Assembly (NCBI RefSeq): GCF_030954495.1
Contig: NZ_JAVHUW010000026.1
Coordinates: 58,186 to 122,185 of the forward strand
DNA length: 64,000 nucleotides
Direction: 5' to 3'
Source: Candidatus Desulfosporosinus nitrosoreducens
GTDB lineage: Bacteria > Bacillota > Desulfitobacteriia > Desulfitobacteriales > Desulfitobacteriaceae
The translations under genes were made by a program, and so were the position numbers. The notes under the pieces were generated by a model. It ran no database searches. It saw nothing but the letters and a program-made list of their open reading frames with translations, and was not told the origin of the DNA. Below, piece by piece: positions 1 to 6,657 of this stretch (position 1 is its first letter; each line of letters opens with the position of its first letter).

Positions 1-1
1 C

Positions 2-256
2 CAGACGGGTCAGGACTATGCCCGCAAGTTCGGATATCGCTCGGGACGTGATGCCGATAAATTTCAAGGGGTGGCTGTCCATCGGGGAGAATCGGGAGTT
101 TTATTGCTGGATGACGTCCTGGTGACTATGGAAGCCAAGGTTATGGGTCAGTTAGACGCGGGAACCCATACTCTTTTCCTGGCTGATGTCAGCGGAGCGG
201 AGATTCTTCAAGAAGGGGACCCGATGACCTACGCCTTTTTTAGAGCCAGTAAATAA
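2..256 (+). CDS. Flavin reductase-like FMN-binding protein, C-terminal fragment (cut by window edge)
   Basis: The reading frame is open from the first bases and ends at the TAA at 254-256, so only about the last 84 residues are present. The visible protein has the pattern seen in the FMN-binding flavin reductase family of anaerobes (flavoredoxin and Hrb-type proteins): a KFG-Y-SGRD segment, a TMEAKVM strand, then GTHTLFLADV and PMTYAFFR near the end. Family members bind FMN and pass electrons to rubredoxin, rubrerythrin or oxygen-detoxifying proteins. The protein stops after the YAFFRASK tail, so it lacks the C-terminal rubredoxin module found in Hrb. Function is inferred from the fold-level match only. 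Confidence 0.7.
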   Translation, partial: QTGQDYARKFGYRSGRDADKFQGVAVHRGESGVLLLDDVLVTMEAKVMGQLDAGTHTLFLADVSGAEILQEGDPMTYAFFRASK

Positions 257-381
257 ACCTCTTTTCAGGTAGTACTAACTGCAGACCGCGGAGATGCAAA
301 GATAATTTGGAAGGTAAACTAATGAGGCTAGTTCCTGTTAGGCAGAATTACCTGAAGTTAAAAGATAGAGGGGTAAAAAAT

Positions 382-420
382 AGCCGGATCGCTTGGAAAA
401 CAAGAGATTCGGCTGTTTTT
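382..420 (+). terminator. Intrinsic terminator
   Basis: AGCCG at 382-386 pairs with CGGCT at 410-414, with a further CTTG/CAAG pairing inside, and TTTTT follows. It lies 125 bases after the flavin reductase stop and could end that transcript. Confidence 0.6.
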
Positions 421-511
421 AAAATGTCCTGTTATTTAAGTTTTTTGTTAAGTCTAATTTCGTGCATGAACGAAATTTTGTAAATCAGTCCAAAAAGCTC
501 ATAAAGCAAAA

Positions 512-547
512 AGCCGGTTTTTCTTACTCTAAAAGGATTAACCGGCT
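512..547. repeat. Inverted repeat AGCCGGTT/AACCGGCT
   Basis: A perfect 8-bp inverted repeat with a 20-base spacer lies in the gap before the first riboswitch. No T-run follows, so it is more likely a relic or protein site than a terminator. The gap 257-639 otherwise shows no supported gene. A 40-codon open frame at 556-675 is noted but not called. Confidence 0.4.
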
Positions 548-639
548 GAACTAGTTTGGCCTGTGAGCCGATCAACCCGCTGCAAAAAGATGACTTCAAG
601 AGGAGACTTGAAGAATTAATTAAAATTTCCACAATAAAC

Positions 640-668
640 TTGAATCTGACCAAAGATAAAGATAAAAT
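640..668 (+). promoter_or_regulatory. Sigma-A-type promoter for the first fluoride riboswitch
   Basis: TTGAAT at 640-645 and TAAAAT at 663-668 are separated by 17 bases. The riboswitch aptamer starts 13 bases after the -10 box, which fits transcription starting at or just before the aptamer. Confidence 0.6.
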
Positions 669-680
669 AATATAAATCAA

Positions 681-757
681 GGGGTGATGGAGCTCACCCA
701 AAAATGCTTTTTAAAGCTGATGGCTCCTATCAGACAAAACTGATAGGCGCTTTTTTT
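681..757 (+). ncRNA. Fluoride riboswitch (crcB motif) with terminator
   Basis: The sequence has the crcB-motif signature: GGGGTGATGGAGCTCACCC (681-699), in which GGTG pairs with CACC around the conserved AUGGAG loop, then a GCTTT/AAAGC stem and GCTGATGGCTCCTA (716-729). GGAG at 689-692 can pair with CTCC at 724-727, the pseudoknot of this class. A terminator stem CCTATCAG/CTGATAGG (726-747) with seven Ts overlaps the 3' side of the pseudoknot, as expected for a switch that reads through when fluoride binds. The usual targets, crcB/fluC or eriC-F, are absent. The next gene is a HEAT-repeat gene 250 bases downstream. The spacer holds only a five-codon frame and no recognisable exporter. Confidence 0.85.
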
Positions 758-1009
758 ATGGCAATTTTACGCTAAGGGATTGTGCGAAAACCATAATCGA
801 GGTCTGGGTACTGAGTACCTGAATTCATATAATGCCGGAAAGGAAGTGAAGGACCAAAGTTTCTGAACAGAGTAAACACCACGATTAACTCTAGCATTGC
901 TGTTCATCGTAGGGATATCCGCTCAGAGGCTGGACGAAAAAAATGCATTTTAAAGTTAAGGAGCAGGCGGCCGGGGATTTAGCCGCGGGGCTCCTGGAGC
1001 GCGGGTAAA

Positions 1010-1942
1010 ATGATCACCGAAAACCAGGAGTCCCTAAATAAACGGATTAACGAGGCTATTGACAGGTTAAGCGCCCTCCGGGATCTTAAGCAGGCCGTTC
1101 TTGATCTGGAGGCATGCGGACCGATTGCTGTGGAGCCGCTCCGGAAGTTTCTTTTTACCCGTGACCGCAGCGGAATATTTGAACCGCGCTGCCGGGCTGT
1201 GGAAGTCCTGGCGGCTTTGGGCGCCAAGGAAGTTCTCATGGATTTCCTGGCCCGCTTTAGGCCAAAACTCGTTCCAGGTTCAGAAATAGGAAATCTGAAA
1301 TCAGAAGTTGAAATTGAAGAAGAACCTTCGTTCGGAAAGGAACACCTATACTCGAACTTTGATATTCCCGATCCCGTGGAGCAGGCCGGCGATGAAGCTG
1401 TTGCCAACGCGGTAGCCCGTGCCCTGATGAAATGGCCGGACGATGATGTGTTTACGCTATTGTTGGAAACCACAAAGCGCAAGCTGCTCGCCGGCGTCGT
1501 GGAAGCACTTGGAGAATATCGTCGCCCGGAGGTCATTCCTGTATTTGCCAGCGCTCTGGGGGATGATTTTTACCGGCCGGCGGCGGAAAATGCTTTTCGT
1601 AAGCTTGGTGTTCAGGCTTGCCCGTGTTTATTGCAATTGGCCGCTACAAAGACCCCGACGCCGGAGGCGGAATCAGAGTCCAGCCGGCGTTGGCGGCGCA
1701 GCGCTTTAAGACTGTTTGCGGAGTTGCATCAGGGGGAGGATTTGCCCGCTTCCGTCTGTTCCTTGATGACGGACGCCGATCCGCAAATTGCGCTCTTGGC
1801 CTGTTCCCTGCTTTTGCCGAGGGTTTCCGGTACTGAACGGGAGAAGGTGGCAGCACGTCTCGTTGACTTGCTTGACAATACCGATTGGCTGTTCCGCGCC
1901 GAAGTAGAGGAACTGTTGATTCGTTATTCAATAATTCAATAG
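1010..1942 (+). CDS. HEAT-repeat protein of unknown function
   Basis: This 310-residue protein is built mostly of paired amphipathic helices with HEAT/PBS-lyase-like spacing, for example around residues 35-80 (GPIAVEPLRKFL, RAVEVLAALGAKE) and 165-205 (VVEALGEYRRPEVIPVF, AENAFRKLG). A polar linker at about residues 93-115 interrupts the repeats. There is no signal peptide or membrane segment. HEAT solenoids act as protein-binding scaffolds, and no specific role can be read here. GGAG lies ten bases before the ATG, and the frame is closed by a TAG shortly upstream. It sits between two fluoride riboswitches. The upstream one could control it, but the 250-base gap makes this uncertain. Confidence 0.75.
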   Translation: MITENQESLNKRINEAIDRLSALRDLKQAVLDLEACGPIAVEPLRKFLFTRDRSGIFEPRCRAVEVLAALGAKEVLMDFLARFRPKLVPGSEIGNLKSEVEIEEEPSFGKEHLYSNFDIPDPVEQAGDEAVANAVARALMKWPDDDVFTLLLETTKRKLLAGVVEALGEYRRPEVIPVFASALGDDFYRPAAENAFRKLGVQACPCLLQLAATKTPTPEAESESSRRWRRSALRLFAELHQGEDLPASVCSLMTDADPQIALLACSLLLPRVSGTEREKVAARLVDLLDNTDWLFRAEVEELLIRYSIIQ

Positions 1943-1944
1943 AT

Positions 1945-2020
1945 GGGAATGAAGTTTCCCTCGGATTCGCCGAAATGCTTAAAAAGCTGATGACTTCTAA
2001 ACAGAAATCATCAGCTTTTT
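1945..2020 (+). ncRNA. Second fluoride riboswitch (crcB motif) with overlapping terminator
   Basis: It begins two bases after the HEAT gene stop. GGGA (1945-1948) pairs with TCCC (1957-1960) around AUGAAG, a CGG/CCG mini-hairpin follows, then GCTT/AAGC and GCTGATGACTTCTA (1986-1999). The pseudoknot is GAAG (1951-1954) with CTTC (1994-1997). The first switch uses GGAG with CTCC, so the two copies co-vary at the pseudoknot. The terminator AAAAAGCTGATGA/TCATCAGCTTTTT (1981-2020) shares its 5' arm with the aptamer. No fluoride exporter lies downstream. The next gene is a Spo0A-like regulator starting 400 bases later, with a tRNA/tmRNA-like remnant in between. Confidence 0.8.
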
Positions 2021-2128
2021 AAGTGCGCTACGCAGGGCGGTTAATTCTTTGAACCACTAACCCAATGCTCGAACGCTTGGAAATTCAGAACTGATTGATA
2101 CATCAACAAAGGCCTATTATTGTCGTAT

Positions 2129-2230
2129 GGGGGCGTTGTAAGGGAAAAGAATTTTTTAAACTATTGCGTAATTAATTTTTGGGTATAGCTTAAAAGATTT
2201 TTGTGGGTTCGAATCCCACCACCCCCGCCA
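2129..2230 (+). pseudogene. tRNA/tmRNA-like remnant (acceptor plus intact T-arm and CCA)
   Basis: The 3' end is canonical: T-stem GTGGG (2203-2207), loop TTCGAAT, CCCAC (2215-2219), acceptor strand CACCCCC, discriminator G and encoded CCA (2228-2230). GGGGGCG at 2129-2135 can pair with that acceptor strand with one C-A mismatch. The 67 bases between the two ends contain no recognisable D-arm or anticodon arm and are AT-rich. The 5' bases resemble tmRNA 5' ends more than a tRNA D-arm. I read it as the residue of a tRNA or ssrA gene, possibly an attachment site left by an integrated element. It is not counted as a working tRNA. Confidence 0.5.
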
Positions 2231-2424
2231 TTATTATTCCCAGAGAATTTCAAGATTTTTAATTTTATTAATGCAACTAAAGCTTTTTGGCCAACTAGGA
2301 GTGGCGGGCATTCATTATTGACTTAGGAACATTTTGGGAGCTCACAAGGTTTGGTTAACTTGTTTGGTGTTTAATGAGGTATCTGGATTAAATAAGAGAA
2401 GCATTACGTAAAGGGTGAGCAAAT

Positions 2425-3225
2425 ATGGATAGACCTATTCGGGTATTATTGGCGGATGATAATAGAGAGTTCATTGAGGTTTTAAAAGCTTACATAAAAA
2501 ATCAGGAGGATATGGAATTAGTTGGTGTTGCTTATAATGGGAATGAAGCATTTGAACTAATCGGTCACAAATCTCCTGATTTATTAGTCTTGGATATGAT
2601 CATGCCTCAATTAGACGGCCTGGGTGTGTTGGAAAAGCTCCAACATGAGAACCACAGACCACATGTTATTATTGTGTCTTCCTTGGAAAGAGAATTGATA
2701 AAACAGTTGGCAGTAAATCTGGGCACTGATCATTACCTGGCAAAGCCTTTTGATCTTCACTTGCTGGGTCAACAAATTAGGCAGTTATGTGGTGACAACA
2801 CTATTAAGAGCTTGACTGGTTCAATCGTAGCCAACAGAGCTATAGCTCAAATAGTCAATGGGAGTCCGGTAAATTTAGAAATTGAAGTTACTCGTATCAT
2901 ACAGCAGGTTGGTGTACCGCCCCACTTGAAAGGTTACCAGTATTTGCGTGAAGCAATTTTAATGGTTGTAGAAGAAATCTCACTGTTGGACGCTTTTACC
3001 AAAGAACTCTATCCCAAAGTAGCTCTAAAATATCATACTACTCCTATTCGGGTTGAGCGGGGAATTCGCCGCGCTATAGAACGGGCTTGGGATCGTGGAA
3101 ATACACAATCGGTTAACCGACTATTTGGCTATACAGTAAATATGGGTCGAAGTAAACCGACTAATTCTAAACTTATTGCAATTGTAGCTGATAAATTGAG
3201 AATGGTACAGTTATTGAAAAAATGA
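2425..3225 (+). CDS. spo0A: Spo0A-type sporulation response regulator
   Basis: Residues 1-125 form a CheY-like receiver: acidic pair D11-D12, phosphorylation site D57 in [10 protein letters not shown]85 and K107 in the KPFD motif. Residues about 145-266 form the Spo0A effector domain, including the helix-turn-helix region [21 protein letters not shown] and the closing FGYTVNMG and [17 protein letters not shown] segments. Spo0A-P controls entry into sporulation by binding 0A boxes. The protein has normal length (266 residues). The usual neighbour spoIVB is absent and the receiver is somewhat divergent after beta-4 ([10 protein letters not shown] rather than the common LTAFGQE). This copy may therefore be a second Spo0A paralogue rather than the master copy. 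GGGTGAG precedes the ATG. Confidence 0.85.
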   Translation: MDRPIRVLLADDNREFIEVLKAYIKNQEDMELVGVAYNGNEAFELIGHKSPDLLVLDMIMPQLDGLGVLEKLQHENHRPHVIIVSSLERELIKQLAVNLGTDHYLAKPFDLHLLGQQIRQLCGDNTIKSLTGSIVANRAIAQIVNGSPVNLEIEVTRIIQQVGVPPHLKGYQYLREAILMVVEEISLLDAFTKELYPKVALKYHTTPIRVERGIRRAIERAWDRGNTQSVNRLFGYTVNMGRSKPTNSKLIAIVADKLRMVQLLKK

Positions 3226-3278
3226 CCGTTAAAAGTAAATCTCTCGCCACTTGTGGTGAATGGAAGGAAGGGTTGAGA

Positions 3279-3485
3279 ATGGGGTCATTACTTATCAATA
3301 AAAACGTTATTATTATGGGTTTAAGAAATAAATGGAGTATAGCCTGGGGTATTGCCAAGGCGGCACATGAAGAAGGCGTCAATTTGATGGTCATGGGGGA
3401 ACGAAAACTGGTATTAAGGCTAAATCGCTTAAAGAATGATTTCTTTTACCCAGGGTTTGTCGGACATCCTGTCCGATACACATAA
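3279..3485 (+). pseudogene. Truncated enoyl-ACP reductase (FabI) N-terminus
   Basis: The first 40 or so residues match the start of FabI: KNVIIMGLRNKWSIAWGIAK, the NAD-binding G-x5-SIAxG motif, followed by AAHEEGVNL and a GER triplet. FabI should be about 255 residues, but this frame ends after 68 with a tail (RLKNDFFYPGFVGHPVRYT) that is not FabI-like. The catalytic Tyr/Lys region is missing, so the product cannot be a reductase. GGAAGGAAGG precedes the ATG. The frame is open from 3222, overlapping the Spo0A stop. Confidence 0.7.
3460..3476. promoter_or_regulatory. Palindromic operator TCGGACA-tcc-TGTCCGA
   Basis: A perfect 7-bp inverted repeat with a 3-base centre lies 35 bases before the HTH gene at 3512 and is the likely autoregulatory site for it. 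No T-run follows, so a terminator is unlikely. The site lies inside the decayed fabI tail. Confidence 0.55.
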
Positions 3486-3511
3486 TACATATAGGGAGGT
3501 GCCTACTGGAG

Positions 3512-3958
3512 ATGGAGGGTTATTTTTCCGTTGAGGAAGCAGCAAGTCGCCTGGGAATTTCGTCGGCCACTGTACGCCGCCGCATTCGGAAGGGCGAATT
3601 AAAAGCCGTTAAAGAGCAAGGCCATTATGGTGAGCAGTATTACATACCCATTGAAGAAGTGAACACCGCTCAAACGACACCCGATATTGTGCCATTAGTT
3701 AAACCACCACTCGATCCTATTGAACTGGACGAGAAGATTAGCGCGGCGGTCCGGAGAGAGAACGAAGAATTACGCCAGGAAATAAGGGGGCTACGCCAAG
3801 AACTAGCCGACCTGGAGAAACAGCAGGAAGAAAGGGTACAAGAACAAGGCGGATGGATTATTGCCCAAATCCATGCTGTCTTGGAGGAAAAGAAGAGGCC
3901 GTGGTGGTCACGACTTAAGGGTAAAAACATTAATAATAATTCTGTCCATGAGAGGTGA
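3512..3958 (+). CDS. Excisionase/MerR-like HTH protein with coiled coil
   Basis: Residues 1-48 are a winged HTH of the excisionase/MerR type (YFSVEEAASRLGISSATVRRRIRKGELKAV, then QYYIPIEEV). Residues about 70-115 are a strongly charged coiled coil (EENEELRQEIRGLRQELADLEKQ type), and the end carries PWWSRLKGK. This architecture is known from plasmid- and element-borne regulators in Bacilli and Clostridia. AGGGAGGTG lies upstream; ATGGAGGGTTAT is taken as the start. The palindrome at 3460 and the surrounding debris suggest it belonged to a mobile element. A 21-codon open frame after 3964 is not supported as a gene. Confidence 0.7.
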   Translation: MEGYFSVEEAASRLGISSATVRRRIRKGELKAVKEQGHYGEQYYIPIEEVNTAQTTPDIVPLVKPPLDPIELDEKISAAVRRENEELRQEIRGLRQELADLEKQQEERVQEQGGWIIAQIHAVLEEKKRPWWSRLKGKNINNNSVHER

Positions 3959-4174
3959 ATCTTCTGAACAATGAACAAACAATAGAAAAAATTTCTAAAA
4001 TCTATCTTGACGTTCGGATTCTAAGATGACTTTACTTACACCTTCCGGAAAAATCGAACTGTTTAACTTTATGATATTAAAGTGGATGTTCGACCTGCTT
4101 GAACGATGTCCTCAAACTAAAATTTACCCGCTAAAAATTCCCCTTAAAAAGTCTGGGATGATAAAAAATAACAC

Positions 4175-4203
4175 TTGATTTTGGTTTAAATTAATTGTAA
4201 TAT
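4175..4203 (+). promoter_or_regulatory. Promoter of the rubrerythrin gene
   Basis: TTGATT (4175-4180) and TAATAT (4198-4203) are separated by 17 bases, 46 bases before the rubrerythrin ATG. No clear PerR-type palindrome is visible. The preceding 3959-4174 shows no gene. Confidence 0.55.
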
Positions 4204-4249
4204 GAGAACATAAATTAATTGATAATATTTTGAGGGGGATAAAGAAACA

Positions 4250-4798
4250 ATGATGAAGAAATTTGTTTGTTCAGTTTGTGGCTATGTCTTTGAAGGAAAT
4301 GAAGCGCCGGAACAATGTCCGCAGTGTAAAGCTCCCAAAGCCAAATTCTCTGAGAAAATGGAAGGGCCTTTACAGTGGGCAGATGAGCATAAAATCGGAG
4401 TAGCCCAAGGGGTAGACCCTGAAATCCTCGAAGGTTTAAAAGCTAATTTTATGGGAGAATGTACTGAAGTCGGGATGTACCTAGCCATGAGCCGTCAAGC
4501 AGACCGGGAAGGCTATCCTGAAGTCGCCGAAGCTTATAAAAGAATAGCTTTGGAAGAAGCGGAACATGCGGCGAAGTTTGCGGAGTTGCTTGGAGAAGTG
4601 GTCTTCGCGGATACTAAAAAGAATTTAGAGGTCAGAGTTGAAGCTGAATTCGGAGCCTGCCAAGGCAAAAAAGATATTGCGACGAAAGCTAAACAGTTAA
4701 ACTACGATGCGATTCACGATACGGTGCACGAAATGTGCAAAGATGAAGCAAGGCATGGAGCCGCTTTTAAAGGTTTGCTGGACAGATATTTCAAATAG
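4250..4798 (+). CDS. Reverse rubrerythrin (NADH peroxidase type)
   Basis: The rubredoxin-like iron centre comes first ([23 protein letters not shown], residues about 8-30) and the ferritin-like diiron domain second, with ligands in [21 protein letters not shown] and ARHGAAF. This order defines the reverse rubrerythrins of clostridia, which reduce hydrogen peroxide with electrons from NADH through a flavoprotein and rubredoxin. The protein has 182 residues, the expected size. GAGGGGG lies 12 bases before tandem ATGs, and the second ATG is also possible. It has its own promoter and terminator, so it is monocistronic. Role: cytoplasmic oxidative-stress defence in an anaerobe. Confidence 0.9.
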   Translation: MMKKFVCSVCGYVFEGNEAPEQCPQCKAPKAKFSEKMEGPLQWADEHKIGVAQGVDPEILEGLKANFMGECTEVGMYLAMSRQADREGYPEVAEAYKRIALEEAEHAAKFAELLGEVVFADTKKNLEVRVEAEFGACQGKKDIATKAKQLNYDAIHDTVHEMCKDEARHGAAFKGLLDRYFK

Positions 4799-4805
4799 AT
4801 CACTG

Positions 4806-5108
4806 TTATGATAGGGCGCAGCTCCATGAGCTGCGTCTTTTTATAATCCCTGAGTCAGGTGTCTCGCCCGCAAAAGTTTTGTTTTCCCGGATATCTGACG
4901 CGGAATTAAACCAGTTCACCAGGTTTGCAATCTCTTCCTGGGTTGCCTTTTTCTCATCCGTATGTCCACTCCATAATGTCAGACTGGAAATGTTTTCAAC
5001 CTTTATTGGGCGGTGCAAATTTGAGCTTCTGCTATAGGCCCAAATACCTGCACAGATCAGAAGCAAGACAATTAGCACTATCCCTATGGTTAAAGATTTT
5101 CTCTTCAA
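4806..5108 (-). CDS. Short membrane-anchored protein, probably C-terminally truncated
   Basis: The N-terminus is one hydrophobic helix (TIGIVLIVLLLICAGIWAY, residues about 6-24) followed by an extracytoplasmic part with KVENISSLTLWSG and EEIANLVNWFNSASDIRENK. These resemble small YhfM/DUF5301-type lipoprotein-like domains. The frame loses the family pattern after PDSGII and ends in KRRSSWSCALS, encoded by the neighbouring terminator hairpin, so the 3' end looks deleted. The TTG at 5108 is chosen because GAGGAGG ends six bases before it; the in-frame ATG at 5114 abuts the ribosome site. Function unknown. Confidence 0.5.
   Translation of the reverse strand: MKRKSLTIGIVLIVLLLICAGIWAYSRSSNLHRPIKVENISSLTLWSGHTDEKKATQEEIANLVNWFNSASDIRENKTFAGETPDSGIIKRRSSWSCALS
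4816..4842 (+). terminator. Rubrerythrin terminator
   Basis: GCAGCTC-cat-GAGCTGC is followed by a T-rich run (GTCTTTTTATAAT). It lies 20 bases after the rubrerythrin stop and inside the 3' end of the opposing small gene. Confidence 0.75.
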
Positions 5109-5431
5109 TGTCATCCTCCTCACTAAAATATCTTAGCTCGCAATTTGGAATTAATTTCTACTAAATCCCTTTAATTCTTGTTATTATATACTAAATTAAT
5201 TACAGGCTAAAATACCAAAAGTTAACTGAACTTAGAAAACCGGTGGTACGTAAGGAAATGAAAGCGAGAAAGGCACCTCGGCCTCTGAATTTGTCTACTC
5301 AGGATCACTAAATTATGTGCTTTCCCTCTCCATTTTCAAATCCAGATAGCGGTCTTCCGTTTTTTGTTGTTTATTTTTAAACCGCTGAGTTACAATGGTA
5401 AATAGATAAACCCTGGGGAGGATAATTCACG
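5109..5431. other. Intergenic gap, no gene seen
   Basis: This AT-rich spacer lies between the divergently transcribed small membrane protein and queG. I see no RNA gene, repeat or convincing open frame. A weak -10-like TTACAAT lies near 5390, about 40 bases before the queG start. Confidence 0.4.
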
Positions 5432-6445
5432 GTGTTTGACGAAGGGCAGAACTGGAAAGTAAAAATAACCAACTGGCTTTTCGATCTAGGCTTTGTCGCT
5501 GTCGGATTTACCGGCTCGAAGCCGATTGAAGGCCTTGACCTCTTATTACAGACTCGTTTTGAGCAAAATATGGCAACACCTTTTGAAAATAAGGAGATTA
5601 GGTTAAGAGTAGATCCTAAAGCGGTTTGGCAGGATTGTAAAGGAATAGCGGCTCTGGCCTATCCGCTGCCCCACACAGTCGGGCCGGTCCAAGGAGAGGG
5701 GGTTTTGGCCCGCTCAGCGGTTGGGGGAGACTATCACCGCGTTGTAAACCAAAGGTTAAAAGAGTTGAGCGAGAAAATGGTGGCTGATCATTGGCCTGGT
5801 GAGCTGCGCTGGCAGGTGGATACGGGGCCGCTCGTGGAGCGGGCCTTTGCTTTGCGGGCAGGGATTGGCTGGATCGGAAGGAACCAGCAGCTTATCATAC
5901 CGGGCTACGGTTCCTTTGTAAGTTTAGCTCTGCTCCTTCTGGACCGGGAGATCCCCAGCGATGAGGAGATCACTAATCAGTGCGGCAATTGCCGGAAATG
6001 CGTACAGGTTTGTCCGGCCCAGATTCTGGGCAAGGAATTGTTTGCAGCTCAAAACTGTTATTCCTACCTTACCCAGAGCAAAGATGTACTGGCAATGGGC
6101 GCAGGCCAAGGACTAGGCCTGCGAATTTTCGGCTGTGACACCTGTCAGGAGGTTTGTCCCTATAATCAAACCTGGCTTCAGGAAGAATTAAAGGATTTAT
6201 CTCCGGCCAGGCCCAAACGCGGGGTTGATTTGCTGACTGCTTTGAGCATGACGAAGGGAGAGTTTAAAAAAGATTTTTTCCCGACAGCAGCCGGATGGCG
6301 GGGCAAAGGAGTCTTACAAAGAAATGCTTTTCTGGCCATGCGCCAGGCACAAGACCCTCGGCTTAATTCGTGGTTAACCGCTGGAGAAAAATCACAAATG
6401 CCGCCGATTTTAACTCCCTATTTGCAGGACAACGGAGAAGAATAG
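5432..6445 (+). CDS. queG: Epoxyqueuosine reductase
   Basis: QueG reduces epoxyqueuosine to queuosine in the wobble position of tRNAs with GUN anticodons, using cobalamin and two [4Fe-4S] clusters. The sequence shows the N-terminal DUF1730/cobalamin-binding part with AALAYPLP and the conserved VDTGPLVERAFALRAGIGWIG segment. The first cluster motif CGNCRKCVQVCP begins near residue 184, and the second, CDTCQEVCPYN, near residue 235. The C-terminal HEAT-like tail is shorter than in some homologues (337 residues here). GGGGAGG precedes the GTG start. It stands alone between a gap and a terminator. Confidence 0.92.
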   Translation: MFDEGQNWKVKITNWLFDLGFVAVGFTGSKPIEGLDLLLQTRFEQNMATPFENKEIRLRVDPKAVWQDCKGIAALAYPLPHTVGPVQGEGVLARSAVGGDYHRVVNQRLKELSEKMVADHWPGELRWQVDTGPLVERAFALRAGIGWIGRNQQLIIPGYGSFVSLALLLLDREIPSDEEITNQCGNCRKCVQVCPAQILGKELFAAQNCYSYLTQSKDVLAMGAGQGLGLRIFGCDTCQEVCPYNQTWLQEELKDLSPARPKRGVDLLTALSMTKGEFKKDFFPTAAGWRGKGVLQRNAFLAMRQAQDPRLNSWLTAGEKSQMPPILTPYLQDNGEE

Positions 6446-6503
6446 CCATCTGCAAAGCAGGAGATTTGCAAAGAATATCCCCAAAAACACCCCAAGAATA
6501 TAC

Positions 6504-6550
6504 GGGCTGCCCCAAAATAGAAGATTTCTATTTCGAGGCAGCCCTAAAAA
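6504..6550 (+). terminator. queG terminator
   Basis: GGGCTGCC and GGCAGCCC flank an internal AATAGAA/TTCTATT pairing and are followed by TAAAAA. In the opposite direction a T-run follows too, so it may also serve the converging aminotransferase transcript. Confidence 0.65.
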
Positions 6551-6657
6551 ATTCCTAAGAGTATTTTATACAGTCTGACTTGAAAAAATCTCAAAACCCG
6601 TAAGGAAGGCAGCTTCGCCCGCAAGAGTGAACTCATTTCCCGGAGAGGCGGTAAAGC

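Noticed and set aside
556..675. Plus-strand frame with EPINPLQKDDFKRRLEELIKI
   Set aside because: It looks somewhat protein-like, but it has no ribosome site, starts after a stop and overlaps the riboswitch promoter. No family recognised.
979..1536. Long minus-strand open frame of 185 codons
   Set aside because: It lies wholly antisense to the HEAT-repeat gene, is Ser/Arg-rich as expected from reverse reading, and has no ribosome site.
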